64,000 bases of DNA from Pseudomonadota bacterium (lineage in GTDB: Bacteria > Pseudomonadota > Alphaproteobacteria > Rickettsiales > UBA6187), in the NCBI GenBank assembly GCA_027620075.1, contig JAQCEY010000001.1:186001-250000 (forward strand), read 5' to 3'. Each line of letters opens with the position of its first letter. Positions within the stretch are counted from its first letter, which is position 1. This document shows, piece by piece, positions 16,177-24,496 of this stretch. A model generated the notes under the pieces. It worked only from the letters and a program-made list of their open reading frames with translations. It did not search any database and had not been told where the DNA came from. Both the position numbers and the translations under genes were made by a program.

Positions 16177-18279
16177 TTATTTAACTTTTTGCTTTTTTAT
16201 TGAGTTTACAATATCTTGCTTGTCTAGCAGCTCGGACATTATTATTCCATCAGGGTTAGAAGGACTGTAAATAATGTTGAAAGGTATCCCTGCCCTGTCA
16301 TATTTTTTTAAGTAATCCGCTATTTCGCTATTTTTATTTGTCCAATCGCCACGCATTGCAATTACATTATATTCTTTAAAGAGTTTTATTATTTTTTCAT
16401 CGTCCAGAACTAGGAACTTATTGACTTTACATGTTAAACACCAGTCTGCTGTTACATCTACAAAAACAATGTTTCCCTCATTGACTAAATTATCTATTTT
16501 ATCTATTTGCAATTCCTGCCATATATCAGAATTTACAGAAGCTTCTTGTTTAGACTCAAATTTTATCGGAAATATAAAAGCCAGACTAATTAACAGCAGA
16601 TATGTTATATATTTAGCCGACTGATTATTAAACTGTTTTATTTTTTCCTTAGAATGAAGAACTATCAGCAAGCTTATTATTACGGCAAGAAGTAATATAG
16701 CTGAAATTGTTCCAAGCTGCTTAGATAGCACCCACCCCAACCATACTGCCGTTAATGCTATAAAACAGCCCATTATATACTTAACTACAACCATCCAATA
16801 TCCCGGTTTCGGCAACCCTGAAATAGCTTTAGGAAATATGCTTAAAATCAGGTAAGGGGCAGACATGCCCACTCCCATCATCAGGAAAACACCAAAGATA
16901 TTTATCGCCGATCCACCCAAGGCAAAGCCTACCGCCGTTCCTAAAAACGGTGCGGTACATGGTGTTGCCAATATAGTTGCGAAAACTCCGGTAAAAAAAT
17001 GTGCAGCAAGCCCCTCACCCTCACCTTTTTTGCTTATATTATCACTCAAGAATGACGGAAGCCGAAATTCATAGAACCCCCACATATTTGCGGCAAATAG
17101 TGATAATATTATAATTAAGGTTATTATAAATAACGGCTCTTGAAAGTGAAAGCCCCACCCTACATTTACCCCGATTGTTCTAAGGGTAAATACAAACAAG
17201 CCTAAAACAAGAAATGATGTAATAATACCGACTGCCGTTGTTAGCAAGCTTGACGATATATGAGCTTTTTCACCCCCTCCATGTTTTATAATGCTAATGA
17301 GTTTTATTGACAATACGGGCAGCACACAAGGCATTATGTTTAGAATCAGCCCCCCGATAAACGCAAATAAAAGTATTATAAGAGTTGAATATGCAGCTTG
17401 GCTTTTGCCGGATGGTGTAATTTCTTTTGCGACACCAAAATCGCTTGCATCAAATGTTTTTTCAACGGAATTAGTACCGCTAGCTATAGTTATGCGGTAT
17501 TTACCCTTATTTATAGTTGCATCGCTACTAAGCGATTTATAGTTAATATTAAAGACTACATGTTTATTGTTAAGTATATTTGACTGCGGAGCAAATAAGG
17601 TTATATCCTCATCGCTTTCTATGAATATATCCGATTTATCAATATCGTGAGTACTACTATTAACGGAAACTTGTAAATAATTATTGCCCGACTTGTCCGC
17701 CCCCAAACCGGCACTTACTATATCAACGCCGTTATGCGGGCTTTGCTTAGGCACAAGCTCTTCGAACTTTTCAATTAACTTTAGATTTTCTTCCGATTTA
17801 TGACCGACAGAGGCCGTTGTATTGATATCAACGTTTGCAGGGATACATATATCTTTGCAGATCGCATAATATATTTTTAAATTTATAGCGGAATCTTTTG
17901 AATTATCAGCAGCTTTAAAATACAAAGGGAATAACACCTCATCTTCATATTCATAACTTTCCGTAGTGATATTTTCCAATAATTTATATCGGGAACGCTT
18001 TGGAACAGACCACAACATATCCATTGAAGATATATTTTGCGAGGATTCCCAATCCACTTGAGGAGGAAAACCGGTATCTCCTGCCGTTCTCCAATATATT
18101 TTCCAACCTTTCTCTAATTTATAATGTAACCCCGCAATTATATTACCGTCGTCTTTATACTCGCCTATAATTAAACTGACAGTCGCCTCATCAGTTTTTA
18201 TTGTTTGGGCAAATGAAGGTAGGTTGCTAAAGCATATTATGATTAATGCTGCAAATATATTGTAATATATACGGTTCAT
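16177..18279 (-). CDS. dsbD: Thiol:disulfide interchange protein, DsbD/ScsB type
   Basis: The 700-residue membrane protein passes electrons from cytoplasmic thioredoxin to periplasmic thiol proteins. A signal peptide (to about residue 24, ending SFAQ) leads into a large periplasmic alpha domain of the ScsB kind with the Cys pair CKDIC (~residue 140). The central membrane domain (~residues 300-560) has about eight helices with the redox cysteines in IMPCVLPV and ATPCTAPF. The C-terminal thioredoxin-like domain has the active site WCLTCK (~residue 620). All cysteine pairs are intact. It is a single gene on the minus strand; tRNA-Gly lies 68 bases downstream. It probably serves cytochrome c maturation or disulfide isomerisation, which the sequence does not distinguish. 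Confidence 0.93.
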   Translation of the reverse strand: MNRIYYNIFAALIIICFSNLPSFAQTIKTDEATVSLIIGEYKDDGNIIAGLHYKLEKGWKIYWRTAGDTGFPPQVDWESSQNISSMDMLWSVPKRSRYKLLENITTESYEYEDEVLFPLYFKAADNSKDSAINLKIYYAICKDICIPANVDINTTASVGHKSEENLKLIEKFEELVPKQSPHNGVDIVSAGLGADKSGNNYLQVSVNSSTHDIDKSDIFIESDEDITLFAPQSNILNNKHVVFNINYKSLSSDATINKGKYRITIASGTNSVEKTFDASDFGVAKEITPSGKSQAAYSTLIILLFAFIGGLILNIMPCVLPVLSIKLISIIKHGGGEKAHISSSLLTTAVGIITSFLVLGLFVFTLRTIGVNVGWGFHFQEPLFIITLIIILSLFAANMWGFYEFRLPSFLSDNISKKGEGEGLAAHFFTGVFATILATPCTAPFLGTAVGFALGGSAINIFGVFLMMGVGMSAPYLILSIFPKAISGLPKPGYWMVVVKYIMGCFIALTAVWLGWVLSKQLGTISAILLLAVIISLLIVLHSKEKIKQFNNQSAKYITYLLLISLAFIFPIKFESKQEASVNSDIWQELQIDKIDNLVNEGNIVFVDVTADWCLTCKVNKFLVLDDEKIIKLFKEYNVIAMRGDWTNKNSEIADYLKKYDRAGIPFNIIYSPSNPDGIIMSELLDKQDIVNSIKKQKVK

Positions 18280-18336
18280 TAGCCTTATGTATTTATATTA
18301 AAAAACATAATACCATTTTACGGCTAAACGCTTAGG

Positions 18337-19005
18337 CTAGCAAGCTTTAACTATATCACGTATTTCCATGTTCGGTGATATAATAAAATCGGCTTCCGTT
18401 TTATCTTTTATTTCATTAACAGATGTATCCGAAGAATGCTCAACCAGAACAAGACCGTCATCATTTATATCAAAAACAGCAAGCTCGGTTATAATACGGT
18501 CAACTACGCCTTTTCCGGTTAACGGTAAGTTACATTTATTTAGTATCTTTGGCTCTCCGTTCTTATTTTCATGTGACATAAGAACTACAACCCTTTTAAC
18601 TCCTGCTACCAAATCCATTGCTCCACCCGGACCTTTAACCATTTTACCGGGAACCATCCAGTTTGCCAAATCGCCGTTTTTTGCAACTTCCAACGCACCG
18701 AGTATAGAAAGGTCTATATGTCCGCCGCGTATCATGCCGAATGATGTGGCATTATCAAAGAAGCTACTACCTTTTAAAGCCGTAACTGTTTGTTTTCCTG
18801 CGTTTATCAGGTCGGGGTCAACTTCATCTTCGGTAGGGAACGGTCCCAGCCCCAGCAATCCGTTTTCGCTTTGCAATGTAACATTGATACCTTCCGGTAT
18901 GTAGTTAGCAACCTTCGTTGGCATACCTATACCTAAATTAACGTAGAAGCCGTCTTCAAATTCTCTGGCGGCAATTTTACACATATCTTCTGATGTCCAA
19001 GGCAT
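18337..19005 (-). CDS. scoB: 3-oxoacid CoA-transferase subunit B
   Basis: The 222-residue beta subunit carries the catalytic glutamate in the SENG motif ([13 protein letters not shown], ~residue 48) that forms the covalent CoA thioester. Other family blocks are VNLGIGMPT and GGAMDLVAG. With ScoA it transfers CoA from succinyl-CoA to acetoacetate or a related acid in ketone body or branched-chain acid use. A strong AAGGAG ribosome binding site precedes the ATG. It lies at the end of a three-gene cluster, separated from scoA by an FMN reductase gene, which is unusual because the two subunits are normally adjacent. Confidence 0.95.
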   Translation of the reverse strand: MPWTSEDMCKIAAREFEDGFYVNLGIGMPTKVANYIPEGINVTLQSENGLLGLGPFPTEDEVDPDLINAGKQTVTALKGSSFFDNATSFGMIRGGHIDLSILGALEVAKNGDLANWMVPGKMVKGPGGAMDLVAGVKRVVVLMSHENKNGEPKILNKCNLPLTGKGVVDRIITELAVFDINDDGLVLVEHSSDTSVNEIKDKTEADFIISPNMEIRDIVKAC

Positions 19006-19023
19006 TTTATTCTCCTTTATAAC

Positions 19024-19602
19024 TTATTTTTTCATTCGCTTTGCAGTATCTGCAAACTGTTCAACCATTGCTTTTAAAGCAGAGGCGAACTTTTCGTTTT
19101 TCAATGCTCCGTTATCGTCAAATTCTTGATTTGCAAACGGTATTGCCAATTGTTTAGGTATAACTATTGTTGCTATGTTCTCAAGCATCATACGCAAAGG
19201 TACTAAGGCACGCATTCCGCCAAACCCACCGGGAGATGCGGCGGAAATTGCAGCAACCTTTCCGTCATAGGCAAGTAAAGACTTTTCATTTTCCTCATGC
19301 GGTCTTGATATCCAGTCCAGACTGTTTTTTAATAATGGTGACAACGAGCTATTATATTCAGGGGAGGCTATAAAAAAACCGTCACATTTTGCAAATATGT
19401 TTTTTAACCTTTTAGCATTATCAGGCAAGCCTGAACTTACTTCTAAATCACCGTTATATAAAGGCATTTCATAGTCTTTTAGGTCGATAAACGAAGCTTC
19501 AACCCCATCAATGCCACCTGCAATGTCACAGGCAAGTTTTGCTAGCTTTTTATTGTATGATTCGCTCCTGATGCTGCCCGAAAGAAAAATAAGTTTTACC
19601 AT
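19024..19602 (-). CDS. NADPH-dependent FMN reductase-like flavoprotein
   Basis: The 192-residue protein has a flavodoxin-like fold. SGSIRSESYNKKLA near the N-terminus binds FMN phosphate, and SPEYNSSLSPLLKNSLDW (~residues 78-95) is the family signature of NAD(P)H-dependent FMN/quinone/azo reductases. A second block AAISAASPGGFGG follows. The substrate cannot be deduced. It sits between scoA and scoB, its start overlapping the scoA stop by one base, so all three are one transcript. A link between CoA-transferase metabolism and this flavoprotein is suggested only by position. Confidence 0.9.
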   Translation of the reverse strand: MVKLIFLSGSIRSESYNKKLAKLACDIAGGIDGVEASFIDLKDYEMPLYNGDLEVSSGLPDNAKRLKNIFAKCDGFFIASPEYNSSLSPLLKNSLDWISRPHEENEKSLLAYDGKVAAISAASPGGFGGMRALVPLRMMLENIATIVIPKQLAIPFANQEFDDNGALKNEKFASALKAMVEQFADTAKRMKK

Positions 19603-20315
19603 TATGCCGCCTCTCTTACGGTACGTTGTTCAATGCGTTTTTGTAAGTTTTTAGCCTTGAATATCCTTTGCACGAAAATTCCGGGAGTATGAACGTTGTC
19701 AGGTTCAATTTCTCCTGCCTCCACTATTTCTTCCACTTCGGCGATAGTTATTTTAGCCGCCGTAGCCATGATAGGATTAAAATTACGTGCGGTTTTATTA
19801 TATATAAGGTTACCGGCAGTGTCGGCTTTTTGTGCCTTAATAATTGCTATGTCGGCAAATAGAGAGTGTTCCATTATGTAATCTTCACCATGAAACTTCC
19901 TGACCTCTTTACCGTCGGCAACAACAGTACCCACGCCAGTTTTAGTATAGAAAGCAGGAATCCCCGCACCCCCTGCCCTAATACGTTCGGCAAGCGTCCC
20001 TTGTGGATTTAGCTCAAGCTCAAGGTCGCCATCAAGATATTGTTTCTCAAAAATTTTATTTTCACCGACATATGATGATACCATCTTTTTTATCTGTCTT
20101 GTCTGTAACATTATACCAAGACCAAAATCGTCCACACCGCAATTATTACTTATAACCGTAAGCCCCTTTACACCCGAATCCCTGACCGCTTCAATACAAT
20201 TTTCAGGAATACCGCAAAGACCGAACCCCCCTGCCATTATAGTCATATGATCTTTTAAAAGACCTTCCAGTGCATTTTTTGCCGATTGATAAACTTTACT
20301 CAAAACGCTCTCCAT
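19602..20315 (-). CDS. scoA: 3-oxoacid CoA-transferase subunit A
   Basis: The 237-residue alpha subunit has the CoA-transferase family I signature GGFGLCGIPENCI (~residues 30-42), the SNNCGVDDFGLG block and a GGAGIPAFYTKTGVGT block. It forms the heterotetramer with ScoB. It starts the operon scoA-FMN reductase-scoB on the minus strand. The divergent gene on the right begins about 185 bases away, so the promoter lies in 20316-20499; an AT-rich region is visible but no clear -35/-10 pair can be named. Length is normal. Confidence 0.95.
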   Translation of the reverse strand: MESVLSKVYQSAKNALEGLLKDHMTIMAGGFGLCGIPENCIEAVRDSGVKGLTVISNNCGVDDFGLGIMLQTRQIKKMVSSYVGENKIFEKQYLDGDLELELNPQGTLAERIRAGGAGIPAFYTKTGVGTVVADGKEVRKFHGEDYIMEHSLFADIAIIKAQKADTAGNLIYNKTARNFNPIMATAAKITIAEVEEIVEAGEIEPDNVHTPGIFVQRIFKAKNLQKRIEQRTVREAA

Positions 20316-20499
20316 CTATACATTATCAATGATTGTTATTTTTTATAATATCCAAATAGCTTAATTGCAATTACAAAAGAATTATTCTTAAATTAAAAAA
20401 TAAAACAAAAAACTGCCATTAGTTAACTCTTTTTTAATAATTGTATAATATTATGCCTTGCAAATTACTTTTGTAACTTTAAAAAGACACAGTGACTAT

Positions 20500-21660
20500 A
20501 TGACTCTTATAGAAGACGTTGAATCATTAAAAAAGTCTCCGCTTCCGGAAGTAAGGGAGACCATCGCAAAAAAAATATGCGATTATTATAATAATTCTAT
20601 TTTTGATGGCGAAGAAGAAAAAATTGCCTGCGATATAATTCGCTTGTTTGCAAAAGACGTTGAACTTAGAGTCAGAAAAGCACTCGCAGAAAGCTTAAAA
20701 AGAAATTCCAATATTCCGCATGATGTTGCAATTAGACTGGCTAATGACGAATTAGATGTAGCAATTCCTATATTGGAATTTTCAAAAGTGCTAACCGAAG
20801 GTGATTTACTTGAAATAATCGTCAGCACTGAGAATGTAGGAAAATTAGTTGCTATAACTAAACGTGATGATGTAACGAATAATATGTCTTCAGCCTTGGT
20901 TTTAAAGAGGAGTGAAGAAGTTTGCTCAAGCCTGTTTAAAAATAAAACCGCTCAAATCTCCGAAGAAACTCTTCTAATTGCCGTACAGGAATTTGCTACG
21001 AACGGTGATGTTGTTAATTCATTAATTAATAGAGGCAATTTGCCGATTGGAGTGGTTGAGAAGATGATATCATTTACTACGGACGAACTAAAAGCTAAAA
21101 TAGAGAAACAATTGAAATATAATAGTGAACACTCAAACGATATTGCTGTTGAAACATATGAAAGAGCTACGCTCGGCTTATTAAGTGACGAACCTGTAAT
21201 TGATAGCAGTCAAAAAGCTCGCACAGAGCAAAATGCGGCAAGCTCGACGACAAAGGCCGAGCAGCTTGCTAGGCATCTTTATAGCAACAAAAAACTTACA
21301 AGCTCAATTATTTTGAGGGCTATTTGTGAAGGCAATCTGGACTTTTTTGAGGCAAGCCTGTCGGCATGTTCAAGAATCCCCCTTGTTAATGTAAGGGCAT
21401 TAGTAAGAAGTTCGGAAAAAAAGGCTATATGCTCTTTATTTCAAAGAGCCGACTTCCCTATCAGCGTTGCAGATTCAATCTGTGTTATTCTGGAATTCAT
21501 AAAAAAGGAAAAGTACAAAGGCAAAGCTTTTGACCAAAACACCAAGCAAAAGCTTATAGAGTATATTGAAAGTAATAATTATGATAGCACAGTCCCCTTA
21601 ATGCCGTATATTTTAGCTTTGATATCAAGCGACATAACACTAAGCAATATCACAAGCTAG
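20500..21660 (+). CDS. DUF2336 protein with HEAT-like helical repeats
   Basis: I prefer the ATG at 20500 to the TTG at 20458; the product is 386 residues. The sequence is a run of short helices with a periodic pattern (EVRETIAKKICDYY, DVELRVRKALAESL, LDVAIPILEFSKVLTE), typical of DUF2336, a helical-repeat family largely restricted to Alphaproteobacteria and without a firm function. There is no signal peptide or membrane helix, so it is cytoplasmic and probably a protein-interaction scaffold. It is followed in the same direction by a pseudokinase-like membrane protein and a small membrane protein, which may form a functional unit. Confidence 0.8.
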   Translation: MTLIEDVESLKKSPLPEVRETIAKKICDYYNNSIFDGEEEKIACDIIRLFAKDVELRVRKALAESLKRNSNIPHDVAIRLANDELDVAIPILEFSKVLTEGDLLEIIVSTENVGKLVAITKRDDVTNNMSSALVLKRSEEVCSSLFKNKTAQISEETLLIAVQEFATNGDVVNSLINRGNLPIGVVEKMISFTTDELKAKIEKQLKYNSEHSNDIAVETYERATLGLLSDEPVIDSSQKARTEQNAASSTTKAEQLARHLYSNKKLTSSIILRAICEGNLDFFEASLSACSRIPLVNVRALVRSSEKKAICSLFQRADFPISVADSICVILEFIKKEKYKGKAFDQNTKQKLIEYIESNNYDSTVPLMPYILALISSDITLSNITS

Positions 21661-21792
21661 TTACCCCTCGGTATTAGAAATATTTATTGAACACTTCCCG
21701 ATAAAATATTTTTACAATGTATAAAATAATGGTATAAAAAGTCCTAAGTTTAAGTATTTTCGGTTTAACCTTAATTAAACATCTTTAATCTT

Positions 21793-23931
21793 ATGGTGCA
21801 GGAATCAGGTATTGCAGAAGAAATTATAAAGCGTCCTGTTGTAGATATCGAAAACGAAGAAGATGCCGGATTATCGCCTATTAACGGTGATTCTTACGGC
21901 ACGGAATACCAGATAGGTAAAAGTATTTTTTTGCGTATTAACTGTTCTGACAGAACAGATATCGTATTCGGACGTTACAAAATAAACACTAAACAACCGC
22001 TTAAAGAATTTGATACCGCTTTAGCAAAGGCATATGAAGTTACAGATATAATAGCCGATGATAGTACGAAATATTACGCATTAACTTTACATAGACACTA
22101 TCCGGCAAGGATTATCGAGATAAACAAGCTTCTTGGAAAAAACATAAATAATTTTGCAAATATCATTGCCGCACAGGTTATAAAAACCTCTCTTGATAAC
22201 GGCAGGTTTTTCACGGTGATTATAGAGAAACCCGAAGGTATAAAACTATCGGATTTTTTGGAAAAGAACGGCTCTATTAGTGAAGAAGCTGTTATTTCAA
22301 AAATTACAGCCCCGATATCAAAGGTCATAAATTTATTTGAAAAACTATCTATAACGCACGGAAGAGTAAACCTTGATAATGTTTATATAAATAAAAACGG
22401 CTCTGTTACTTTAGGCGAGTGTATCTCCGAGCCTTGCGGTTATAGCCAGCCGATGATTTATGAAAGTATTTCAAGAGCTTCCACCACTCCCATCGGTAAA
22501 GGTAAAGGTGTTCCGGGGTTACTGGATTTCCACGCCATTGGAGTTATGTCGGCTTTTTGCCTCAGGGGTAAGAACCCTTATTCAAAGACTTCGGATAAAC
22601 TTATCTTAGATTTGAAATATTCAAAAAATACATACAGAATGGTTACTGACGGGATAGATATTACTCCTTATATGTCTGACTTTTTAAGGGGTTCTATTAA
22701 CGAAAATATAAAGCAGACATGGAATGCCGAAAGAATGAGAGAGTGGCTTGGCGGGCGGCGTTATAACTTATTGCCTCCGACTGAAAACATTGATGCGGGG
22801 CGACCTATTCTTTTCAACAATAAAAGATTTTTAAGTAAAAAGCATTTAGCTTATGCAATGTATCAGGATTGGGACTTGGCAAAAAAATTCTTGAAAGACA
22901 GCACTTTGATTCGTTGGATTGAACGAAGCGTACAGGATGTAAAGCTATCTGAAAAAATGGAAATTCTCGGCAAGAGGTTTGGCTCCGAAGAAGCTGACAG
23001 TACATTTACAAGAGATGATGAAATGGTGGCGCAATATATTATGCTACTTGATTCTACAGGACCGATAAGGGTTAAACAGGTTTCCGTTAATATCGATGCT
23101 ATAGGCTCTCTTCTTGCAGAGTCATTTTATAAATCTGATAATGATTGTATTAATGCAATTAGCAACATTATAAAACATAGCCTTGCCTCATACAAAGATT
23201 TTGACAAATCTGCCAGTAATCTCGAAAAAGAAGATATTATGGTTATGCAACGATGCTCTGAGCTGTTTAGGAAGAAATACGAAGGATTCGGCATCGAACG
23301 TATGCTATATGAGTTAAATTCCGAAATGCCTTGTCAGTCGGAGTTGTTGAAAAACTCTTATGCCTGTTCCATACCTGATTTATTTGAGGTATTGCAAGAT
23401 AAGCCTCTTAACAATAATAACTTTGATTTGCATTTAACCTCTTTTATAGCTGCAAAGTTAGAGTTACCTGTAAAATTGCGTATAAAATCTCTTAGCAAAT
23501 TCCCCGATATGGCTACTCATAAAGGCATTGAAAACCTTGCGATGCTATCGGTTGCCCAACAAACTTTTAAGGTAAAAAATCTTCCTAAATTATGTGCTAA
23601 CATAGGTGAATTGGTAACAGATGCCGTAGAGACATTCCATAATAGGTTTATTCGTGACGAGATAATAAGCGAATTAGAGAAAATAACCAAAAAAGGTAAT
23701 ATAACTAATATTCTTTCTCTAATCACCGATAGAAAATATATATTAAAAGACAGGATAGGCTTTAGAAGAGCTGTTTTGAAGTACCGGAATAACACGATAC
23801 AGATAAGCAAATTAAACAATAAACAAGCTGTAAATAATATGGGTTATCTGTACGGACTTCAATTATCCGTTATTCTAACTTTTTTTATGGCTACAATTGT
23901 AGTTATAATATTGATATTAAAAGTATTCTGA
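21793..23931 (+). CDS. Pseudokinase-like protein with C-terminal membrane anchor
   Basis: The 712-residue protein has a protein-kinase-like region at residues ~50-320. Recognisable are a VIIEKPEGIKLSDFL hinge, HGRVNLDNVYIN in place of the catalytic loop HRDxxxxN, LGE in place of DFG, and LLDFHAIGVMSAFCLRGKNPY as the helix F segment. The catalytic Asp of HRD and the DFG Asp are missing, so it is likely a pseudokinase. Residues ~330-680 are helical and unrecognised. One hydrophobic segment (~residues 690-710) at the extreme C-terminus would anchor it, with the kinase domain in the cytoplasm. The downstream membrane protein starts one base after its stop. A signalling or scaffolding role is inferred. 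Confidence 0.75.
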   Translation: MVQESGIAEEIIKRPVVDIENEEDAGLSPINGDSYGTEYQIGKSIFLRINCSDRTDIVFGRYKINTKQPLKEFDTALAKAYEVTDIIADDSTKYYALTLHRHYPARIIEINKLLGKNINNFANIIAAQVIKTSLDNGRFFTVIIEKPEGIKLSDFLEKNGSISEEAVISKITAPISKVINLFEKLSITHGRVNLDNVYINKNGSVTLGECISEPCGYSQPMIYESISRASTTPIGKGKGVPGLLDFHAIGVMSAFCLRGKNPYSKTSDKLILDLKYSKNTYRMVTDGIDITPYMSDFLRGSINENIKQTWNAERMREWLGGRRYNLLPPTENIDAGRPILFNNKRFLSKKHLAYAMYQDWDLAKKFLKDSTLIRWIERSVQDVKLSEKMEILGKRFGSEEADSTFTRDDEMVAQYIMLLDSTGPIRVKQVSVNIDAIGSLLAESFYKSDNDCINAISNIIKHSLASYKDFDKSASNLEKEDIMVMQRCSELFRKKYEGFGIERMLYELNSEMPCQSELLKNSYACSIPDLFEVLQDKPLNNNNFDLHLTSFIAAKLELPVKLRIKSLSKFPDMATHKGIENLAMLSVAQQTFKVKNLPKLCANIGELVTDAVETFHNRFIRDEIISELEKITKKGNITNILSLITDRKYILKDRIGFRRAVLKYRNNTIQISKLNNKQAVNNMGYLYGLQLSVILTFFMATIVVIILILKVF

Positions 23932-23932
23932 T

Positions 23933-24496
23933 ATGGCAAACGAAAAAAATTCAGCAACCTCCGAGGAAAATGCAAAGAAAAAAGTAAAATCAAGCAAACG
24001 AAGCGAGCTAAAGGGCATAGGTATCTTCGGCAAGATAGTCGGACTCGGCATAATATTATGGCTTATAAGCATATCATATTACGCATTTGCTTTTTTTGTA
24101 CTGGGAATGTTGCCTTCAATATTATCTATGACTATTGACAGGGGGGCGGGAAGGTTTGCCTCAAAAACAGTTACGGCATGTAATTTCACTGCCGTAATAC
24201 CTTACTTGTTCGAGATCGGTCTTACTTACGAAAAGGACATATACGCCAAGCATTTAATGACAGAGCCTTTGACATGGTTTGTTATATACGGATTTTCTGC
24301 TGTTGGCTGGATGCTGATATGGATATTGCCTAACCTGAGTTTAATAATCATAACCGCACGTGCCGACATGCAAACAAAAGTACTCAAAAATGAGCAAAAA
24401 CAGTTGCTAAATGAGTGGGGAGAAGAAGTGATAACCGGCAAATCACGTATAGCTGCACAAAAAGAGGCGGCTAAGGCTAAAAAGTTAAAAGCTTGA
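23933..24496 (+). CDS. Small membrane protein of unknown function
   Basis: The 187-residue protein has a basic lysine-rich N-terminus (1-32), then hydrophobic segments at about 33-65, 82-98 and 118-142, and a basic, charged C-terminal tail (150-187). I do not recognise a family. Translational coupling to the pseudokinase gene is likely since only one base separates them. It converges with the M50/HlyD gene and the two overlap by 12 bases at their 3' ends. Role may be linked to the pseudokinase, for example as its membrane partner. Confidence 0.8.
   Translation: MANEKNSATSEENAKKKVKSSKRSELKGIGIFGKIVGLGIILWLISISYYAFAFFVLGMLPSILSMTIDRGAGRFASKTVTACNFTAVIPYLFEIGLTYEKDIYAKHLMTEPLTWFVIYGFSAVGWMLIWILPNLSLIIITARADMQTKVLKNEQKQLLNEWGEEVITGKSRIAAQKEAAKAKKLKA

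Noticed and set aside
18368-18904. 178-codon plus-strand frame opposite scoB
   Set aside because: It lies antisense to a clear CoA-transferase subunit.
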